Source: Actinokineospora enzanensis DSM 44649
Lineage (GTDB): Bacteria; Actinomycetota; Actinomycetes; Mycobacteriales; Pseudonocardiaceae
Length of the DNA: 64,000 nt
NCBI RefSeq assembly: GCF_000374445.1
Contig: NZ_KB894403.1
Span: 458,435 to 522,434, forward strand
Direction of reading: 5' to 3'
Both the position numbers and the translations under genes were made by a program. Position 1 is the stretch's first letter; the number at the start of each line of letters is the position of its first letter. Below the pieces are notes generated by a model. The model was given only the letters and a program-made list of their open reading frames with translations, made no database searches and was not told the origin of the DNA. Below, in pieces: positions 8,523 through 18,700 of this stretch.

Positions 8523-11500
8523 CTCCGGTGGTCCTCTCCACTCGGGCGGAGACCGCGTTGGGCCCCGCGGGCGCGAGGGCGACCCGCAGCGCGGGCACCT
8601 CCAGGCCATGGTGTCCGGACACGCGGAGACGGTCGCCGTCCCCGGTAACCAGGATCTCGGCGGGGAACACCCGCTCCACCCCGTGCGCGGCCAGCCAGGC
8701 CCGCACGGCGTCCTTGGCGGCGAACCGCCCGAGCAGCCAGGCGCGCAGGTCCCGCGGCGGGACCGCCGCCAGCTCCGCGCGTTCGGGCTCGCTCAGGTAG
8801 ACCCCCACGAACAGGTCGCGGGCGGCCACGGTCGGCCACCGGTCCTCGACCCGCCACCAGCCGTCGGCCTGCGGCCGGGACAGCTTGTGGTCCTGTGGGA
8901 ACGCGTAGACGGCGTGGTCGGCGCGGTCGCAGTCGAGCCGCAGGTCGTGCCAGCCGGTGACGCGCGCCCACACCCGGCCGCCGGACAGCACGTCCGCGTC
9001 CATCTCCAGCGCCCGCTCGTCCGGGATCCGGGCGTCGGCGACGCAGTCCACCGCGGCGCCCAGTGGCGGGGGCGGGCCGTGGAAGGTGATCGAGTCGACC
9101 CGCACCGGGAACGCGAGCCTGCGCTCATCGGAGCGCACGTGCAGCCAGCAGGCCAGCATCTGGCCGACGTTGTCCAGCACGAAGCCGGGCGCGGGCAGCA
9201 CCTCGATCCGGCCGCACACCTTGTCCTCGGCGTGCGAGGTGACCTCGGTCAGGCCCTGGTACTGCGGGCCGTGGAACATCTGCCGCTCGTCGTAGATCTC
9301 CGTCGGGGTCAGCGCGGGGCCGACCTGCGGGCCCGGGTGCCTGCGCGGCTCCGGGGCGGGCGGGTAGCTGTCGGCGAGGTCCACCGTCATGCTCGCCGAC
9401 TCTCCCATGTGGACGGTGACGGGACCGTCCAGGACCGGCCGTTCCAGCCGGATCTCCAGGTCCTGCGCGGGTTCCGCGAGCGTCCAGCGGGTGAACCGGA
9501 TATCCCGCACGGTGACCGCGACCTGGCCGGGCCAGGCCTGTTCGGCGGCCCGCTGGGCCCACTCGACGAGCGTGGTGGCGGGCACCACGGGTCGGTAGTC
9601 GGACTCGTCGGGCCAGTCCGCGCGCTGCCGGAAGAACCGGTGGCTGCGCAGGTAGGGCATCGCGTCCACGGAGATCCGCAGCCGCGTGGTGCGGACCGTG
9701 CCGCCCTCCTCCACCGACACCGTCCGGGCGGGCGGGGCAGGCTCCACCGGCTTGTCCTGTGACACCTGGGTCTGTCCGGCCGCGGTGGGCCGGGCCGCCA
9801 GGGCGCGGCGGGGCGCGCGTTCCGGGCGCGGCCGGGCCTGGGCCACGGCGGCGACCACGGTGCGCACGGCGTCGTCGGTCTCGGTGATCAGCGCGGACAG
9901 CTCCGCGGCGATGTCGCCGGGAATCCCGGCGGGCAGGCTCGGACGCGGACCCGACCGGCGGTCGAGCATCCCGCGCACGGACTCGCCGACCGAGAGCGAG
10001 GAGGTGGTGACCCGTACCTCGATCTCCCCCATCGCCGAGGCCTTGCGCCCGGTGTCCTTCTTGTCCCTGCCACGAACACGCCGACCGGATGAATCCACAG
10101 CGGACTGTCCAGTCGACCGGACAGGGTCCAAAGCGGACAGGTCCGGATCGGCGCCCTCGACCCACAGCGCGGTCGCCAACCGACGCAGCTGCGCCACGCC
10201 GGGACGCGCCGAGGACGCGGCCGGGACGACCAGGTGCGGCCGGTCGGCCAGGGTGTCGGCCACGAACGAGCCGAGCTGGCCCGCTCCCATGTGGACGAAC
10301 ACGCGGTAGCCCTCGGCGTACATCCGGTCGACCAGCTCGCGGAACCGCACCGGCTTCAGCAGGTGGTCCGCGGACAGCCGGTACAGCTCCAAGGGGTCTT
10401 CCGGGTACCGGTCGGCGATGGTGGCCGACCAGATCGGCGCCGTGGTCGGCCGCACGCCGATCTCGGCGAACGCCGCCAGGTAGAGGTCGAGGTAGGGCGC
10501 CATCATCGGGGTGTGGAACCCGGTGCGGAACGGCAGCGGCCGGGCGAACACGCCCGCCTCGCGGAACCGGGCCGCCAGCCGCTCGATCGCCTCGCCCGGA
10601 CCGCACACGACCGTCTGCCGGGGCGCGTTGTCGTGCGAGAGCACGACGTCCGGCTCGTCGGCGATGCCCGCCATGGCCTCGTCGACCGAGCAGCCCAGCG
10701 CCAGGTAGTCCACCTCCGCCATGGGCAGGCCGACCAGGCCCGCACCCGGCCGCTCGTCCTGGTACATGCCCGCGGCCATGGACGCGGACCACTCGCCGAT
10801 GCTGTGCCCGGCGAACCCGTCCGCGTGCACGCCGAGCCGCAGCACCGCGTGGTGCAGCAGCACGCCCGCCACGGACACCGCCGCCACGTGCGCGCCGACG
10901 CTGTCGGTCTCGAACGTGGGCGGCTCGATGCCGAGCAGCGCGGCCACCTCGTCCATCCTGGGCGCGAAGTCGGCCTCCAGGCCGGGGAAGACGAACGCGG
11001 TCTTGGCCCCGGGCTCGCGCAGTAGCGGCGCGCCGGTGAACCAGACGTCGCCGGAGGACCAGGTCCAGCCGGGCTGGCCTGCGCGAGCCAGCACGCGGCG
11101 GGCCACCGACCGGCGCTTCTCGTCCGGCCCCACGATGCCCAGCCGGTAACGCCCGGCCGGGTCGCCCAGCGGCTCCGCCGTCGCACTGCCGTCGCCCGCG
11201 TGCCGGTCCAGCAGCTCGTCCAGCTCGCCCGGGTCGTCGGCGGCCAGCCGCAGCACGCGCTCCGGCTCGGCGATCGTCGTGCTCGCCCGTCGCGCCGGGC
11301 GGCTGACGTCCTGCTCGATGACCACGTGCGCGTTGATGCCGCCGAAGCCGAACGCGTTGACCGCGGCCCGGCGCGGGCCCACGCCATCCCACGGCTTGGC
11401 CGCGTCCAGCGGGTGGAACCGGGTCTTGGCCATCAGCGGGTTCGGTTCCGAGCAGTGCAGCGTGGGCAGCAGCACGCCGTGGTACACCGCCAGGGAGGAC

Positions 11501-12726
11501 TTGATCAGGCCCGCGATGCCCGCGGCAGGCATGGTGTGGCCGATCATCGACTTCACCGAGCCGATCACCGCCGAGGCCCCGGCCGGGGCGCCGAACACGT
11601 CGGCCAGCGCGGTCAGCTCGGCCGCGTCGCCCACCGGGGTGCCGGTGCTGTGCGCCTCGACCATGCCGACCGAGTCCGGCGCGGCCGGGTCCAGCCCGGC
11701 CGCGGCCCAGGCCATCCGCAGCGCCTTGCGCTGCCCGTCGGCGTCCGGGTTGAACAGGCTCTGCGTGCGGCCGTCGCTGGCCGAGCCGACGCCGCGGATC
11801 ACCGCGTAGACCCGGTCGCCGTCGCGGTGCGCGTCGGCGAGCCTGCGCAGCACCACCATGCCCGCGCCCTCGCCGATGAGCAGCCCGTCGGCGTCGGCCG
11901 ACAGCGGGCGGATGCACTCGGTCGGCGAGAGCGCGCGCAGCTGGCTGAACACGGCCCAGAACGAGTCGTCGTGGCCGTGGTAGACCCCGCCCGCCAGCAC
12001 CGCGTCGCAGCGGCCGGACATCAGCTCGTTCACCGCCTGGTCCACCGCCAGCAGCGAGGACGCGCAGGCGGCGTCCACGGTGTAGGCGGGGCCGCGCAGG
12101 TCCAGCCGGTTGGCCACCCGGGAGGCGGCCAGGTTCGGCACCAGGTTGATCGTCGACTCCGGCTGCATCGGGCCGAGCGACTCCTGCAGCGCGTCGCGCA
12201 GCCGGTCCAGCTCGGCGTCGGTGATGCCGGGGCTGAGCTCGCGCTGCATCCGCAGGAACATGCGGATCGCGCGGACCCGCAGGTCCAGGCCGACCATGCG
12301 CGGGCCGACGTAGCCGCCGCGGCCGAGGATCACGCCGACCCGGTCGGAGTCGCCCAGGGCGGACAGGCCGCCCGCGTCGGCCACCGCGGCGGCCGCGACC
12401 CGCAACGTGAGCAGCTGGTCGGGCTCCACGGTGTTGACCGAGTTGGGCATGATGCCCAGCGCGACGGCGTCCACGCCGAACGGGGCGAGGAACCCGCCCC
12501 GGTGGCAGTAGGTGCGGTCGGCGGGGACCGGGGCCATCGGGTCCGCGGTCTCGGCGTGGAAGAGCGGGTCGCGCCGCTCCTCCGGGATCGGGGTGATGGC
12601 GTCGAAGCCGGTGCGCAGGTTGTGCCAGTAGGTGTCCAGGTCCGGCGCGCCGGGCAGCATCACCGCCATCCCGACGACCGCGACCGCGGCGGGCCCTCCG
12701 GCCGATGGGGCAGACACCGGCGTCAC
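8515..12726 (-). CDS. Iterative type I PKS, KS-AT-DH with C-terminal PPTase-like domain (HglE/PUFA type)
   Basis: This 1403-residue protein has a ketosynthase at about 15-470 (Cys221 in DAACASS, His359 in EAHSTGTP, His397 in GHTMPAAG, all present). An acyltransferase-like domain lies at about 575-860, with Ser642 in GHSIGEW and FHTPMM; the usual GQGSQ is replaced by GLEAD. After a long linker comes a hotdog dehydratase (about 1010-1270, with DNVGQ as the second catalytic motif). The last ~110 residues, with GRFAAKDAVRAWL, resemble the C-terminal phosphopantetheinyl-transferase-like domain of enediyne and PUFA-like synthases. The usual upstream GIDVE metal motif is not visible there. The start is the GTG at 12726, overlapping the preceding stop (GTGA). 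The architecture matches the HglE/PfaC side of iterative lipid PKSs and should work with the upstream protein on shared ACPs. Confidence 0.9.
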   Translation of the reverse strand: MTPVSAPSAGGPAAVAVVGMAVMLPGAPDLDTYWHNLRTGFDAITPIPEERRDPLFHAETADPMAPVPADRTYCHRGGFLAPFGVDAVALGIMPNSVNTVEPDQLLTLRVAAAAVADAGGLSALGDSDRVGVILGRGGYVGPRMVGLDLRVRAIRMFLRMQRELSPGITDAELDRLRDALQESLGPMQPESTINLVPNLAASRVANRLDLRGPAYTVDAACASSLLAVDQAVNELMSGRCDAVLAGGVYHGHDDSFWAVFSQLRALSPTECIRPLSADADGLLIGEGAGMVVLRRLADAHRDGDRVYAVIRGVGSASDGRTQSLFNPDADGQRKALRMAWAAAGLDPAAPDSVGMVEAHSTGTPVGDAAELTALADVFGAPAGASAVIGSVKSMIGHTMPAAGIAGLIKSSLAVYHGVLLPTLHCSEPNPLMAKTRFHPLDAAKPWDGVGPRRAAVNAFGFGGINAHVVIEQDVSRPARRASTTIAEPERVLRLAADDPGELDELLDRHAGDGSATAEPLGDPAGRYRLGIVGPDEKRRSVARRVLARAGQPGWTWSSGDVWFTGAPLLREPGAKTAFVFPGLEADFAPRMDEVAALLGIEPPTFETDSVGAHVAAVSVAGVLLHHAVLRLGVHADGFAGHSIGEWSASMAAGMYQDERPGAGLVGLPMAEVDYLALGCSVDEAMAGIADEPDVVLSHDNAPRQTVVCGPGEAIERLAARFREAGVFARPLPFRTGFHTPMMAPYLDLYLAAFAEIGVRPTTAPIWSATIADRYPEDPLELYRLSADHLLKPVRFRELVDRMYAEGYRVFVHMGAGQLGSFVADTLADRPHLVVPAASSARPGVAQLRRLATALWVEGADPDLSALDPVRSTGQSAVDSSGRRVRGRDKKDTGRKASAMGEIEVRVTTSSLSVGESVRGMLDRRSGPRPSLPAGIPGDIAAELSALITETDDAVRTVVAAVAQARPRPERAPRRALAARPTAAGQTQVSQDKPVEPAPPARTVSVEEGGTVRTTRLRISVDAMPYLRSHRFFRQRADWPDESDYRPVVPATTLVEWAQRAAEQAWPGQVAVTVRDIRFTRWTLAEPAQDLEIRLERPVLDGPVTVHMGESASMTVDLADSYPPAPEPRRHPGPQVGPALTPTEIYDERQMFHGPQYQGLTEVTSHAEDKVCGRIEVLPAPGFVLDNVGQMLACWLHVRSDERRLAFPVRVDSITFHGPPPPLGAAVDCVADARIPDERALEMDADVLSGGRVWARVTGWHDLRLDCDRADHAVYAFPQDHKLSRPQADGWWRVEDRWPTVAARDLFVGVYLSEPERAELAAVPPRDLRAWLLGRFAAKDAVRAWLAAHGVERVFPAEILVTGDGDRLRVSGHHGLEVPALRVALAPAGPNAVSARVERTTGDD

Positions 12727-15700
12727 ACCCAGGCCGTGTACACGACCGCGCGGCTGTCCGGGCCGCCGTGGGTGAGCTCGCGCATCAGGCAGTCGGTGCC
12801 CTCCTCCGGGTCGATCAGCCGGATGCCGCGCCGGTCCAGGTCGCGGGCCAGCTCGTCGGACACCATCCCGGTGTGCTCGCCGCTGGGCACCCACGGTCCC
12901 CAGTGCACGGTCACCACCCGGCAGCCGGTGCGCTCGGCGAACGCGGTGCCCAATGTCTCCAGCGAGTCGTTGCCCGCCGCGTAGTCGATCTGGCCGGGGT
13001 TGCCGAACACGCCGGACACGCTGCCGAAGAACAGCGTCAGGCCGGGTCGCACGCCCGCCTCGGTGATCCCGTCGAGCAGCGCCCGCGCGCCGTCGACCTT
13101 GGTCGAGTAGACGAAGCGGAACGACTCGTCGTCCTTGTCCAGCATCAGCTTGTCGTCCAGCACGCCGGAGGCGTAGACGACCGCGTCGAGCCTGCCGTGC
13201 CGGGCGTGCACGTCCTTGATCAGCTGCCGCACCGCGGCGCCGTCGCGCACGTCGACCTGCCGGTAGTCCACCCGGCCGCCCGCCGCGCGGATCTGGGCGA
13301 CGGTCGAGGACACCTCGCGCTGGGTCACGATGGCGCGCACCGCGCGCTCGATCTCCGGCAGCGGCGTGCCGCCCGCGGCCAGCGCGGCGCGCAGGCCGTT
13401 CTCGTCGGCGGTGGCCAGCTCCGGCGACAGCGCCGACTCCGGCGGCCAGGGCGTCCGGCCGGCCAGTTCCAGCTGGCAGCCCGCGGCGGCGGCCAGGGCG
13501 ATGCCGCACCGGGCGGTGATGCCGCGCGCGCCGCCGAGGACCAGCACGACCGAGTCGCGGTCCAGGCCCAGCTCGCCCGCGCCCGCCGCGTCCAGCTCGG
13601 CCTCGACCACCTCGAAGGTGAACCGGTCGGTGCCGCTGTGCCGGACCACCGGCAGCTCGGCCCGATCGGCCAGCTCGCCCGCCAGCAGCCTGGCCAGCGC
13701 GACGGGGTCGATGTCCGGCTCCACCTCGACCAGACGGGCCAGCAGGTCCGGCCGCTCGACCTGCACCGAGCGCAGCATCCCGCGCAGCCCGGCGGTGTGC
13801 GTGGGCGCCTGCCCGGCCTCGTGCGGGGTGACGACCACCAGCGTGCCGGTACCCGCGGCCACCGCGTCGCGCAGGGTGGCGAACACCTGCGGCGCGATCG
13901 GCTCGTCGGCCGGGGTCAGCGGAGTGAGCAGGACCAGGGTGTCGGCGTCGTCGGTCGTGGTGGTGGCGCCGTGCGCGGTCACCATCTCGGCGACCGCGGC
14001 CGCGTGCTCGATCCGGGAGGGGTCGTGCACCACGCGCACCCGCTTGCCGGACAGGTCGGGCGCCGCCGCCACCGCGGCCGTGGGTACCGCGCGCTGCAGG
14101 AACCGGCGCGGCCGCACCCCGGTGATCTCCCGTTCGACGACCGGCGCGGGCGCGGCGCCGATGCCCATGCGCTCCTCCAGCCAGTACGCCATGGCCTGCG
14201 CGCTGCGCCTGCGGTGCAGCTCGTCGTGCACCGTGCCCTCGACGGTCACGCCGAGCTTGGCGATCAGCGTGCCCGCGATCTCGGTGCGCTTGATCGAGTC
14301 GATGGACAGGTCGGCCTCCAGGTCGAGGTCGCCGTCGATCATCTCCGGCGGGTAGCCGGTCCGCGCGCTGATCACCTCGACCACCGCGGCCAGCACGTCC
14401 ACCGGACCGTCCACAACGGACACCTCGGCGACCGCGTCGGCGGGGGCCGCCGCGGCCTCGGTGAGCGCGGGCGCCTGCTCCAGCACCGGGGCCGCCGCCA
14501 TCAGCACCGGCGCGGCCGGGGCGAGCGGCGCGGCGGGGGCGGCGGCCGCGGCGCCGAAACCGAGGTAGCCGAGCAGCACGTCGCGCTGCGCGGTGACCAT
14601 CTCCCGGTTGGTGCGCAGGAAGGCGGCGACGACCTCGTCGCGGGGGTCGCGCTCGGTGGACGTGGTGTCGGTTGACATCAGGGACCTCGTGATTCGTCGG
14701 GCGGGGACCAGGGCCCCGGGCGGGATGGTGCCGTCGGCGCGGCGGACCAGCTGGCCGTCGACCGTCCAGGGGGCGACGCCCGCGGCGGGCGTCGCGGCCG
14801 ACAGGGTCCGGTCGCGGCCGCGCACGAGCCAGTCGGTGTCGACCGGCACCCCCGCGGCGGCCAGCCGGGCGAGCGCGGTCAGCAGGCCGCGCAGTCCTGG
14901 GGCGCCGGGGTCGGTGGCCACGGCGGTGTGCGGGGCGTCGCCGAGGATCGCGCCGACCAGGCCGGTGAGCACCGAGCCGGGGCCGACCTCGACGAAGGTG
15001 CGCGCGCCCGCGGCGTGCATGGCGCGCACCTGCTCGACGAAGCGCACCGGCGAGGCGACCTGGGCGGCCAGCTCGGCCCGAACGTCCGCACCGGACCCCG
15101 TCTCCGGGGATTCCGGGGACCCGTAGGGCGCCGCGGTCCGGTTGGCGTACACCGGGAGCCGGGGCGCGCGCAGGTCCTCCTCGGCCAGTGCGGCGGCGAA
15201 CAGGTCGGCGGCGGGCGCCACCACGGCGCTGTGGAACGCGCAGGCGACCGGGAGCCGCTTGGCGGACAGTCCCTCGCCGCTCAGCCGTTCCACCGCGGCG
15301 GTCACCCGCTCGGTCGGACCGGACAGCACGATCTGCTCGGGGCCGTTGTGGTTGGCCAGCACCACGTCGCCGTCCAGGTCCCACTCCCGCAGCAGCGCGG
15401 CGACCGTGTCGGCGGGCGCGCGCACGGCGGCCATGGTGCCCGGATCGGCGCCCGCCGCGGTCATGATCGCCTCGGCCCGCCGGGCGCTGAGCCGCAGCAG
15501 GGTGGCCCGGTCGAACGCGCCCGCCGCGGCGAGCGCGACCAGCTCGCCGTAGCTGTGCCCGCCCAGCAGGTCCGCGCGCACGCCCACCCTGGTGAGCAGC
15601 TCGTGCACGGCCGTGCCCGCGATCCCGAGCGCGGGCTGGGCGGCGCGGGTGTCGCGCAGCGCGACGTCCTGTTCCGCGGCGGCGTCCGGGTGGAACGCGG

Positions 15701-18700
15701 TGGGCGGGAACATCAGCGGGGCGACCGCGTCGGCCGCGCCGTCCAGGCTCGCGCGCAGGTCCGGGAACGCGACGAACAGGTCGGCGAGCATGCCGGTGCG
15801 CTGGCTGCCCTGGCCGGGGAACAGGAACGCCACCTTGCCGGGGTCGGCGTCGGGCACGGCCGGGAACAGCGCCCGGTCCGGCCTGCCGTCGACCGCCGCG
15901 GCCAACGCCCGCGCCAGCTCGGCGTGGTCGCGCGCCACGACGGCGAACTTCACCGGCTCCCGCCGCGGCCAGGACGACACCAGGGCCGCGAGGTCCGCCA
16001 GCGACCGCGCCCCGCTGCCGACCGCGTCCGTGGTGAACGCCAGCAGGTCCTTGACCGCCGAGACCGAGCGCAGCAGGAACAGCTCGGCGTCCCAGTCGCG
16101 CAGCGCGTGCCGGTCCAGCGGGCCGCCGGGGCCGGTGGTCAGCACGGCGTGGAAGTTGGTGCCGCCGAAGCCGAACGCGCTCACCCCGGCCACCCGCCGC
16201 TCACGCGGCGTCAGCCACGGCCGCGACGAGGTGCTGAAGGTGAACGGGCTGCGCTCGCGATCCCAGCCCGCGACCGGCTCGGACACGTGCAGGGTCGGCG
16301 GGATGACGCCGAACCACAGCGACAGCGCGGTCTTGATCACGCCTGCCAGGCCTGCCGCACACTTGGCGTGCCCGATCTGGCTCTTCACCGAGCCCAGCGC
16401 GCAGGACGCGGGCGCGGCGCCCGCGTCGGCGAAGAACCCGGTCAGCGTGGCCAGCTCGGTACCGTCGCCGACCACCGTGCCGGTGCCGTGCGCCTCGACC
16501 AGCCCGACTGTCGCCGGGGACACGCCCGCCATCCGGTACGCCCGCTCCATCGCCCGCCGCTGGCCCTCCGGGCGCGGGGCGGTGAGGCCGAGGGAGCGGC
16601 CGTCGCTGGCCGTGCCGACACCGCGGACCACCGCATAGACCCGGTCGCCGTCGCGTTCGGCGTCGGCCAGCCGCTTGAGCACCAGGCAGGCCACGCCCTC
16701 GCCAAGCGAGATACCGTCGCTGTCGCTGCTGAACGGCCTGCACCGGCCGGTGGGCGAGAGCGCGCCTGCCGAGGTGAACGCCAGGTAGTCGGCGATGCCG
16801 TTGTGCACGTCCACCGCGCCGCACAGCACCATGTCGCTGCCCTCGTGCGCGAGGTCCCGGCAGGCCAGGTCCAGCGCGGCCAGCGAGGAGCCGCAGGCGG
16901 CGTCCACGGTGAAGTTGGCGCCGCCCAGGTCGAGCCGGTTGGCGATGCGGCCCGCGATGACGTTGGTGAGCGTGCCGGGGAAGGAGTCCTCGGTCACCAT
17001 CGGCAGCTGCGCCAGCAGCTCGTCCGGCAGACCGTCCAACCAGGACGGCAGCAGCGCGCCCGCGATGTTGGCGTTGGCCAGGTCGCCGCCCGCCTCCGCG
17101 CCGAAGATCACGCTGGTGCGCTCGCGCGGGAAGGCGCGGTCCAGGTAGCCCGCGTCGGCCAGCGCGCGGCGGGCCACCTCCAGCGAGAGCAGCTGGGCCG
17201 GGTCGATGCTGCCCATGGACGCGGGCGGGATGCCGAAGGAGGTCGGGTCGAACGGCACCTGCGGCAGGAAACCGCCCCACTTGGACGGGGTCGTCCCGCG
17301 TTCGCCGCCGCCCTGGCGGAAGAAGATGCGCGAGTCCCAGCGGTCCGGCGACACCTCGGTCACCTCGTCGCGGCCGCGCAGGATCCCCGACCAGAACCCG
17401 GGCAGGTCGGTGGTGCCGGGGAACACGCACGCCATGCCGACGATCGCGACGTCGACCGGGGCCAGCTCCGGCTCCTCCACCCGCGCCTGCACGAACTGCC
17501 TGGCGCCCAACAGGTCCGCGGCGTCCGCGGTCACCTGGCGGTGCAGGGTGGCGATGTCGGTCAGCTCGTCGCGCAGCACCGCGACCTGGCCGACCATGTA
17601 CATGCCCTCGGCGACCTGGCCGTCCTCGTCCACCCGGACCAGCTCCGCGCCCTCGCGGCGCAGGCCCTTGCTGGCGATGCGCAACCGGCCGACGTTGAGC
17701 TCCTCCAGCACCTGCCACCGGTCCCGCACGGACACGCCGCGCTCGGTGAGGTCGGCGGCGACGGCCTGGAACTGGTCGACGAACGGGCTCGGCAGGCACC
17801 GGGTCTCGTGGCCGGGCGCGGTGCGCACGGTGACGGTGCGGTCGGCGTCCATCACCTCGCGCTGGTACCGGCCGGTGATCGCGCCGTGCCGCACGGCCTC
17901 CTCGGTGAACAGGTAGGCGGTGCCCATCAGCACGCCGATCCCGGCGCCCCGGCGGGCGGCTGGCGCGGCCATCGCGGCCACCGCGGCGGCGGAGACCTCG
18001 TCGTGCACGCCACCGGCGAACAGGACCTCCACATCGGACACGTCGGCCCGCTCGGCCAGCACGCCGAGCTGGGCCTCCCACAGCGAGAAGCTGGAGCGTG
18101 GGCCGATGTGGCCGCCGCACTCCATGCCCTCGAACACGAACCGGCGCACGCCCTGGTCGAGGAACTGGCCCAGCAGCGTGGGCGATGGCACGTGCAGGTA
18201 GGCGGTGATGCCCTCGGCCTCCAGGGCGGCGGCCTGCGCCGGGGTGCCGCCCGCGACCAGCACGCTGGCCGGGCGCACCGCGCGGATCGCGGCCAGCTGG
18301 GCGGCGCGCAGCTCCTCGGGGACGAAGCCCAGGATGCCCGCGCCCCAGGGGCGGTCACCGAGCAGGTCACCGGTCTCTCTCAGCAGTGCCTCGGTGCGCG
18401 GGCCGTCGGCGAGGGCGACCGCGACATACGGCATGGCGCCCTGCTCGGCCACCGCGAGGGCGAACCCGGGCTGGTCGCTCACCCGGGTCATCGGGCCCTG
18501 CGCGATGGCGTGCTCGACACCGAGCGACCGGCACACCGGGGCGCCCTGCGCGCGCGGGTCGACATCGACGCCCGCGGTGTCCAGGTCCCGTTGCAGGGCA
18601 CGCACGAACGCCTCGGCCGAGCGGTAGCGGCCCGCGAGGCTCGACGCGAGGTGGGCGTCCTCGCCGAGCGGCAGGTCGGTGCCGCGCAGCACCCGGTGGC

